Assembly (NCBI RefSeq): GCF_029203305.1
Contig: NC_089461.1
Span: forward strand, 1,302,001-1,366,000
From: Yamadazyma tenuis
Taxonomy: Eukaryota > Ascomycota > Pichiomycetes > Serinales > Debaryomycetaceae
Direction: 5' to 3'
DNA length: 64,000 nt
A program made the position numbers and the translations under genes. This document shows, piece by piece, positions 57,970 through 64,000 of this stretch. The notes beneath the pieces were generated by a model, which was not told where the DNA came from, did not search any database, and saw only the letters and a program-made list of their open reading frames with translations. Each line of letters begins with the position of its first letter. Within the stretch, counting starts at the first letter, position 1.

Positions 57970-59469
57970 ATGATAGGAAATAGTGGTTTGGCCTCCGCCA
58001 AATTACTTTGGGCCAAAAGAGCTGAAGAAGATCCAAATGCTGCTTTTGATAAGGCTGAGATTGTTTACTGTCTTTTCTGTGCCATGGCAGTTTTTTTGAT
58101 TACCCCGGGAATTGGTCTCTTCTATTCCGGTGCTTTAAAACGTAAAAATGTTGTTCAAGTGTTATTTCAAACTTATATGGTGACATCGGTTGTCACCATC
58201 GTATGGTATTTACTTGGTTACTCCCTTGCTGCTTCTCCAACATCAACCTCGGTAATTATTGGAGATTTGGCTCACGCAGCTTTAAGACAGAATGATGCTT
58301 ATGGTCTTTATGAAGGAGCCACCATTCCTTCAATAGTTAACTTCTGTTTCAACACATATTTCCCTGTGGCTACCGTACAGATTTTCTTGGGGTCTATTGG
58401 TGAACGTGGACGGGTTTTACCAAGTTTAATAATTGGTATTGTCTTCACAATTATTGTATACTGCCCTCAAGCTTACTGGGTATGGGGGGCCAATGGTTGG
58501 CTTTATACCATGGGTGAATTAGACTTCGCTGGTGGAGGTCCAGTCCATGTATCTTCTGGTGTCGCGTCTTTGGTGTACTCATGGTACCTTGGTCCAAGAG
58601 AACAACCTGGAAAACGAACTGGAAGGATTCCGTCCTTTAGAGGATACTCTTCTATGTCTTCAGTGATTGGGGTGACTTTGATTTGGGCTGCTTGGCTTTG
58701 TTTCAACTCGGGAACCTTATTGGCAGTGAATATTCGTACTGGATATATTTTTGCGAACACCATGATTGCGTCTGCTTTTGGGTGTGTGACTTATGTGGCA
58801 GTAGACTCCATGATTACCGGAAAATACTCAATGGATGCTGCGTGTGAAGGTGTAATTGTGGGATTAGTCAATATCACACCCTCCTGTGGTTACTACTGGC
58901 CTTGGGCAGCAGCAGTTACTTCTATTATTGATGCTGTAGCATGTCGTTTGCTTATTGGATTCAACAAGTGGACTGGTATTGACGACTATTCCAAATCTTG
59001 GGTGGTACATGGAGTAGGTGGAATAATTGGTGGTACCTTGGTTGGAATCTTTGGAAGTTCTGGTGTAGCAGCCTTAGATGGAGTCACAGTAATTGAAGGA
59101 GGCTGGGTCGATGGAAACTTTAGACAGTTAGGTATTCAAATAGCTGCTTGGGTTTCGATTACAGCCTGGACCGGTATCTTTACATTGATAACGTGTTTTT
59201 TGGTTGACCATATACCTGGTTTGAAGTTGCGGGCAACAGCAGAAGCAGAAGAGATGGGTATGGATTTATATGAGATGGCAGAAACTTTGGATGAATTTGG
59301 TAATGATTACGAAACCTTTTTCATCCAGTATGCTAGTAAATTGCGTCAAATGGCTGATCATCTTGAAAAGCATGGAGGTGTTGTGGAGGTCCTTGATGGC
59401 TCATCTACACGGTTCTCGGCCCGCAATTCCCACCTGTCTATTCAAATGGAAGTAGATCAGAAGGTGTAG
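57970..59469 (+). CDS. Ammonium transporter (Amt/Mep family), divergent
   Basis: 499 residues with about 11 membrane helices. Conserved pore features: TPGIGLFYSGALKRKN at helix 1, the Asp and first pore His in LDFAGGGPVHVSSG, the second pore His in WVVHGVGGIIGG, and the C-terminal regulatory stretch DHIPGLKLRATAEAEEMGMD. It takes up ammonium across the plasma membrane; some paralogues also sense it. The helix 5 region reads LIWAAWLCFNSGT where classical Meps have a WFGWFxFN type sequence, so a gate aromatic is probably replaced. Overall it looks like a separate fungal subgroup rather than a standard MEP1/MEP2. A soluble Ser-rich tail of about 90 residues follows. Confidence 0.88.
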   Translation: MIGNSGLASAKLLWAKRAEEDPNAAFDKAEIVYCLFCAMAVFLITPGIGLFYSGALKRKNVVQVLFQTYMVTSVVTIVWYLLGYSLAASPTSTSVIIGDLAHAALRQNDAYGLYEGATIPSIVNFCFNTYFPVATVQIFLGSIGERGRVLPSLIIGIVFTIIVYCPQAYWVWGANGWLYTMGELDFAGGGPVHVSSGVASLVYSWYLGPREQPGKRTGRIPSFRGYSSMSSVIGVTLIWAAWLCFNSGTLLAVNIRTGYIFANTMIASAFGCVTYVAVDSMITGKYSMDAACEGVIVGLVNITPSCGYYWPWAAAVTSIIDAVACRLLIGFNKWTGIDDYSKSWVVHGVGGIIGGTLVGIFGSSGVAALDGVTVIEGGWVDGNFRQLGIQIAAWVSITAWTGIFTLITCFLVDHIPGLKLRATAEAEEMGMDLYEMAETLDEFGNDYETFFIQYASKLRQMADHLEKHGGVVEVLDGSSTRFSARNSHLSIQMEVDQKV

Positions 59470-59696
59470 ATAAGCCACGCGCCTGTTTAGTTTAATGTAC
59501 TGTACTGAGAGAAGACTTCTGATAAGGATTCCTTTTCCGCTTTCGATGGATGACTTTTTTCTTGGCTTCGAGGCCGCGCAATGGTGAGTATCACTAGCGC
59601 AAGATAACAGAACAATGAGAGAAAAGGGGTTGGCCGTGTCATGTGAGAAGTCGCCCGTGCCGTCGTCTGTCTACAGGTCTCTTTCTTACATATCAA

Positions 59697-61070
59697 ATGA
59701 ACACAGGTTTGCATTTACAATTTTTTGGCCAAAACACGTCAAGCCACCGTCTTCAACTTTTGAACGCGCAAAAATATTTGCAACCACAATCACAAATGTA
59801 TAGACCAAATCTGTGGATTGCATTCACAGCTGTCATTGTAGCAGTCTGGTGCCTTTACATTTCCCAGACTCAAAATAGAACTCCACACAACAATTTGATT
59901 GCATCCTCAGTTTTCAACAAGATTGTTCAATGTACAGATCTTTTGGATGGGGTTTATTGTTTGATTGAGAACAAGCGTAGTCTCAAGGCTGAAATTCAGT
60001 TAGATTCCCCCCAAGCTCAAGCCCAATGGGAAACGTGCCTTGATATAATTGGAAATACGAGTGACATCAACTTGCTTCTTAACATCCAGTCGTGCTATCA
60101 TACCTCCGTGTTGCTGGATAAATCTTCTTCCCCCTCAATCCTGGCCTTTGCGGTGATCATATCCGTGATCCTCCAAATTCTTGTGGGTGCTCATGTGATC
60201 TTCGATGTTCTAGCTTCCCAAAAGAATGCCAACGATCAGGGTCAAGCCATAACTGCCGTATCTAGACGGGTTGACAAATGTAACGAAGAAATTGAAAGTT
60301 TATCCTCAACCACAAAACAGCTTCAAACCGACCAATACAGTAACGTTAGAAACATACAGGGCCGACTCACTAAAGGTGGAGACATACGTCAAGATATTGA
60401 TATTCTAAAGCAATCATATGTGTTACTTGCAGCTGATGTTAACAATATTAAGGTTGCCTTCTTGGCCAATGTGGGCAGCCGCGTGTATGACGAATGCACC
60501 AATGAGAACTTGGACGACTGGAGAAGGGATCAGGACCGGGATCGGAGCTTAGAATACCTTCAAAATACAAAGTTGCAATCTGCAACTCCGCTCCCCGAAA
60601 ACTCCCCAAAGTTCTACTTTGTTCCTGACTGTTCCCCACACCCTCAAGGTTCAAAAGATGTGCTTGTTCCCGATCTTAATTCCACTATACAAAACAAAGA
60701 AAACCAGCCACATTATAATTCCGGAATAAAGAGCAATGGGGAGGTGAAAGAGAAGAATCATACTCATCCTAAGTTACCCCACGGCGTTGATAAGGTCAAT
60801 TTTGATATTCTCACACCAGAAGGTCGTGAGACTCTTAAAACTTTTATTGAAAACAAGAGCCAAGTGAACCAGAAAATCCGGTACCGTGACTTAGCATACT
60901 TTAAAAATGGCCAAAGGTTGAAGAGAATTATGGTCCCTAATAGAGGCTGGGTTTCAGGCAGTAAATTACAAAAAGAAGGAGAAAAATATGGATCTGACAG
61001 TTATGTATTGGGCACGACTGCACATTGGATTCCCCAGAACAAAAATTTCACAAGCGTTGAGGAGGAATAA
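59697..61070 (+). CDS. Two-helix membrane protein with Cys-rich loop, unknown
   Basis: 457 residues from ATG 59697. The next ATG, 59796 (MYRPNLW), would give 424 and starts right at the first helix. Two membrane helices (LWIAFTAVIVAVWCLYI and SILAFAVIISVILQILVG) enclose about 90 residues with paired cysteines (QCTDLLDGVYC, WETCLDI, QSCYHTS), probably luminal and disulfide-bonded. A coiled-coil segment follows (DKCNEEIESLSSTTKQLQTD), then a long hydrophilic tail with C-terminal sequence YRDLAYFKNGQRLKRIMVP. No family recognised. The layout suggests an ER or nuclear-envelope protein, by inference only. Confidence 0.65.
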   Translation: MNTGLHLQFFGQNTSSHRLQLLNAQKYLQPQSQMYRPNLWIAFTAVIVAVWCLYISQTQNRTPHNNLIASSVFNKIVQCTDLLDGVYCLIENKRSLKAEIQLDSPQAQAQWETCLDIIGNTSDINLLLNIQSCYHTSVLLDKSSSPSILAFAVIISVILQILVGAHVIFDVLASQKNANDQGQAITAVSRRVDKCNEEIESLSSTTKQLQTDQYSNVRNIQGRLTKGGDIRQDIDILKQSYVLLAADVNNIKVAFLANVGSRVYDECTNENLDDWRRDQDRDRSLEYLQNTKLQSATPLPENSPKFYFVPDCSPHPQGSKDVLVPDLNSTIQNKENQPHYNSGIKSNGEVKEKNHTHPKLPHGVDKVNFDILTPEGRETLKTFIENKSQVNQKIRYRDLAYFKNGQRLKRIMVPNRGWVSGSKLQKEGEKYGSDSYVLGTTAHWIPQNKNFTSVEEE

Positions 61071-61166
61071 ATGTTGTGTGCGAACGGAACCATAAAAGCA
61101 CTACCTTATTTTTAACTAGATAATCAAGGGTTTTGGCCTCTCTCTAGACCATATAACATAATCTTG

Positions 61167-62465
61167 ATGATGACCGACAGTGCTAAACGAAACTTGAGTA
61201 ATACCACTGCGAGCGACTCCCCTCCAAGCTATTCTGAATCGAATGCTGTTTCTTCTCATCAGGCGTCATATGCTACTCAATCTGCATACCCATACGCTGG
61301 TTACACAAGTGAGACATTCCAAGGGAAAGAGTCAGAGTCTTATGTTTTACCTCCCCTTGAAACACCCAATGCTGGTCTGCCATTGGTGGTATCTCCAGCA
61401 GCAGTGAATGATGACTTGGTGGCAGCTGAGGCTTTGACTAGATTGACTGCTACACCTCCTCCCATGAATCATATATCAACCCCCATGTCCAACCTATCTA
61501 TCGATGAGGGCCAACTGAGTAATTCAAATGAACTTAAACACCCTTTGATTGCTAAAGTGAGTCGGGTGACTCAGCATCCAATTGTTAGAGATGCATTTAA
61601 GTACTACGAAGACTCCAAGAGAAACTATCCCCATTTCAATTATGCCGCTGGAATCGTTGAAAGAGCAGCCATTCCAATGGTTAATAGAATAGAACTCAAT
61701 TTGAATAGCCGTCATCGTCACAATTTGGAAAAACCTATCAAAAAGAAGAAAAGAAAGTTGAATAGGACCGACCGGAAGGAAACTAAAAAACGTCTACAAT
61801 TCTGTTTACACCTTTTGAGACTTGCTAATGATCAGATAACTAACCAAGTGACGTTCTTCCAATCTAAATTGGCCGATAGAGAAGTCAGAAGAGAACAACC
61901 AGAAGTGAATGATGAAAAGCTGCAATTTGAGAAAGATGATGACAATGTGAATGTGGATTCAAAGTCAATTCAACAAACTCCGACAAGGCAACAATCTCCT
62001 ACGAGTGAAGGAGAGAAGAATGAACCAAACCAAGTGGCTCAGGAAACGAACACAGAAATTATAGCTATTGTGAAGAAGATTATTCACGTGATTTCAAATT
62101 TCAAAGCTAGTAATTTGAACACTGATAATTCATCTGGTGATTCAACCGAATTGCGTTCGACTATTAGAGATATTATATTGAAATTGCCTTCTCAGTTACA
62201 GCAATCAGCGACCCCAGGGTCAAATACCCAACAAACAAACGACAAAATCTTTGTGTTTGCCAAAGAATCCTTAGATATGATTAGCAGGTTAACTAATGTG
62301 TTTGATGATCAACTAAAGAAAGCTGAAACATGGATTGGGGCTGACGACAATGCTTCAACCCCAGCCCAGCCAAATGGATCGGAGACTGGATCCGACTTCG
62401 GTTCCTCAACTCAAAGTCCTACTCCTAATTATACCTATAATGGGGACAATAAGATCCAAAGCTGA
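61167..62465 (+). CDS. OPI1: Phospholipid-synthesis repressor Opi1
   Basis: 432 residues; ATGs at 61167 and 61170. The conserved core HPLIAKVSRVTQHPIVRDAFKYY...YAAGIVERAAIP is the Opi1 family signature (about 125-175). The basic cluster KPIKKKKRKLNRTDRKETKKR fits the phosphatidic-acid-binding and nuclear-localisation region. Flanks are Ser/Pro/Gln-rich. A C-terminal helical region (SNFKASNLN...ESLDMISRLTNVFDDQL) corresponds to the activator-interaction domain. In S. cerevisiae Opi1 is held at the ER by phosphatidic acid and Scs2 and moves to the nucleus to repress INO1-type genes when inositol is plentiful. In Candida its targets may differ. Confidence 0.9.
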   Translation: MMTDSAKRNLSNTTASDSPPSYSESNAVSSHQASYATQSAYPYAGYTSETFQGKESESYVLPPLETPNAGLPLVVSPAAVNDDLVAAEALTRLTATPPPMNHISTPMSNLSIDEGQLSNSNELKHPLIAKVSRVTQHPIVRDAFKYYEDSKRNYPHFNYAAGIVERAAIPMVNRIELNLNSRHRHNLEKPIKKKKRKLNRTDRKETKKRLQFCLHLLRLANDQITNQVTFFQSKLADREVRREQPEVNDEKLQFEKDDDNVNVDSKSIQQTPTRQQSPTSEGEKNEPNQVAQETNTEIIAIVKKIIHVISNFKASNLNTDNSSGDSTELRSTIRDIILKLPSQLQQSATPGSNTQQTNDKIFVFAKESLDMISRLTNVFDDQLKKAETWIGADDNASTPAQPNGSETGSDFGSSTQSPTPNYTYNGDNKIQS

Positions 62466-63343
62466 GCGTGATACTCGTCTGGCCTATTGTATTTTATAGC
62501 TAATGAATTTACGAATATTACTCTAATTTGTTGTAATAATCTGTAATGCAGGGGAGATCAGATGGTTAGATTATGCCAACAGCGTTAGTTTTCTATGTTT
62601 TTCTTTCATAGATTTGAAGCCCCCATTTCAGGTAGAGATTTGGAGCCTCTGATGGTGTCAGTACGCTTAACTGTAAAGAAGCCTAACCGAAGGATTTCTA
62701 CTCTTTAGCGCTTTAAGGCAAATTTTGAAGGGTTTTTCTACACAGCGCGAATTTAATTTGTCACAGTCCTCATATTTTTGTGCAATATACCCATACCATT
62801 AAGATAGCCCATGTCATATAGAAGGGCGGGTATAGCTACCAAACTAATTTGTGATCAAACTATTGGGCCCTTGACAGTGAAATCACTTATTCGGCAACTG
62901 GAAAAGGAAAGTACTAGCAATAAAATATGCCTAGGCAGGAAGGGGGCTTTGTAGAGATAGATAGCATTTGTTACTCACCTGCCACAGCCAAAAGTTTTGG
63001 GGAAAGAGTACGTTCAGCATGCCACTACTTACAAATACTGATTCTGGCAAAAGGTTAAAAACTCCACTCTTGACTGCAATCTAGCCCCTAATGTTATCTC
63101 GTTGAGGAAACTTATTTGAGTTCCTATTTAGGTTATATAATTATATTTCCTAAATAGGAAATTTTAGGGGAAGGAAAATTGCAGCAATAGGGAAAGAACA
63201 TAATTTGTTTACTGAATGCAGTAATTCATCAATATGACTACTACGAATAGTAATTTCCATGATATTGAATGTATAGGAAACTTATAAATATGATTGAACC
63301 AGCTAGTTTGCCATAATTTTCCTAACTAACGTACTTTTGTGAA
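62466..63343. other. Intergenic region upstream of the globin-fold gene
   Basis: 878 bp with no ORF or RNA gene of note. It contains a symmetric pair of CArG boxes at 63121-63160, described separately. Confidence 0.5.
63121..63160. promoter_or_regulatory. Inverted pair of CArG (Mcm1-type) boxes
   Basis: TTCCTATTTAGG at 63121-63132 and its exact complement at 63149-63160 flank a 16-base AT loop. Each arm contains CC(A/T)6GG, the MADS-box consensus bound by Mcm1. They lie about 185-220 bases before the globin-fold ATG. Confidence 0.6.
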
Positions 63344-64000
63344 ATGACCCTTTGTTTATCTAAAGACGACTTACACCAGGTAAGAGCTTGCTGGAACAAT
63401 GTTCAAGCCAACAACAAATACCACAAAGATCAGTTCATCACTAGATTGTTCTCCAACTTATTGGCTGCCAACTCCAGTTTGAAATCTTTTTTCAGCAACG
63501 ATCTTATAGTAAGAGAACACAGTTTATTATTCAATGACTTATTAAATTATTCAGTTCTCTACTTGGATAACGTTGAGAGATTGAATCAGTTTTTGAACCT
63601 GTTCTTAAAGACAAACAATGATGTTGTCAGAACCATCGACTACTTGGAGCCAATGGGAACCGCCTTAGTCCAGACATTTAGACAATGGCTTGGAAAGGGG
63701 ATTTTCAATGATAAGATGGAACAATTATGGGTTCAAATTTACATTCACTTGGCCAACATTATTTTGGTATTTTCCGATGATTCTGATGCTTCTAGTGTTG
63801 GATCTGAATCTGAAGTAGAGTCTGAATCCGAATCTGTTGAAGAAATCCCTGCTTTGAACATTGCCAGAAACAGAGAACCAAAGCAACAAGAAGACGTTTA
63901 TACTCCAATGACTCCGGTTAGTCCAATCCTTCAACAGGTTGAAGAAGAAGAGGAAGACATTGATGCTGAGCACCAAGATGAATACTCGGGAAGACCAATT
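63344..64000 (+). CDS. Globin-fold domain protein, 3' end outside window
   Basis: 219 codons are visible, open to the edge. The N-terminal 150 residues follow the globin plan: helix A (LSKDDLHQVRACWNNVQ), helix E region with a His (IVREHSLLFNDLLNY), and the F-G-H stretch YLEPMGTALVQTFRQWLG...MEQLWVQIYIHLANII. It resembles the fungal YNL234W-type globin-like proteins. The position expected for the proximal His falls in LKTNNDVV, which has no His. After the domain comes an acidic Ser/Glu tract (SESEVESESESVEEI) and a TPMTPVSP segment typical of phosphorylated regions. One in-frame CTG (in LNLFLK) would be Ser in the CTG clade. Confidence 0.65.
   Translation, partial: MTLCLSKDDLHQVRACWNNVQANNKYHKDQFITRLFSNLLAANSSLKSFFSNDLIVREHSLLFNDLLNYSVLYLDNVERLNQFLNLFLKTNNDVVRTIDYLEPMGTALVQTFRQWLGKGIFNDKMEQLWVQIYIHLANIILVFSDDSDASSVGSESEVESESESVEEIPALNIARNREPKQQEDVYTPMTPVSPILQQVEEEEEDIDAEHQDEYSGRPI

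Noticed and set aside
1..64000. CRISPR array or bacterial-type operon
   Set aside because: The genome is clearly a yeast nuclear one; the tandem repeats seen are coding minisatellites, not spacer-repeat arrays.

Overview
The window is nuclear DNA of an ascomycete yeast, most probably of the CTG-Ser clade (Candida/Debaryomyces type). The evidence is compact genes with rare short introns (GTATGT or GTACGT donors, TACTAAC branch sites), an H2A/H2B pair very close to the Candida proteins, fungal-only families (OPI1, RMD1, a PA14-domain GPI adhesin), and a 24-bp repeat resembling Candida telomere units. The genetic code was not proved here. CTG codons in the proteins discussed may be read as serine.

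Bases 1-21.8 kb are accessory and look subtelomeric. A MNN1-type mannosyltransferase gene runs off the left edge and is cut at about 534 by telomere-like units arranged head to head. A poorly coding stretch follows, then a large repeat-rich GPI adhesin (2227-4686, minus). Next comes a perfect-looking tandem duplication of a 5283-bp unit (5375-10657 and 10658-15940). Each unit holds a dead adhesin relative and an intact Tc1/mariner transposon with 46-bp terminal repeats and one transposase gene. The duplication junction falls exactly at the right end of the transposon and on a TA, which suggests that transposition made it. Beyond it lie an unknown ORF with the transposon in its leader, a 3.4-kb AT-rich gene desert, a decayed telomere-like unit at 20.18 kb and a frame-broken membrane-type ORF.

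From 21.87 kb onward the window is ordinary core genome: divergent histones H2B and H2A; an Ish1-motif membrane protein with an intron; an MDP1-type phosphatase; a ZZ-zinc-finger NBR1-like autophagy receptor; an NHP10-like HMG protein with an intron; UTP20; RMD1; a small membrane protein; PER1; an unknown acidic protein; a PhyH dioxygenase; MTG2; DBP8; KIP2; an RRM protein; PUS7; TUM1; PAC1; an ammonium transporter; an unknown two-helix membrane protein; OPI1; and a globin-fold protein cut by the right edge.

Shared themes are ribosome biogenesis (UTP20, DBP8, MTG2, PUS7), microtubule and dynein transport (KIP2, PAC1), RNA modification (PUS7, TUM1) and membrane or GPI biology (PER1, OPI1). There is no sign of operon-like logic. 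The genes are separate transcription units, often in tight divergent or convergent pairs.
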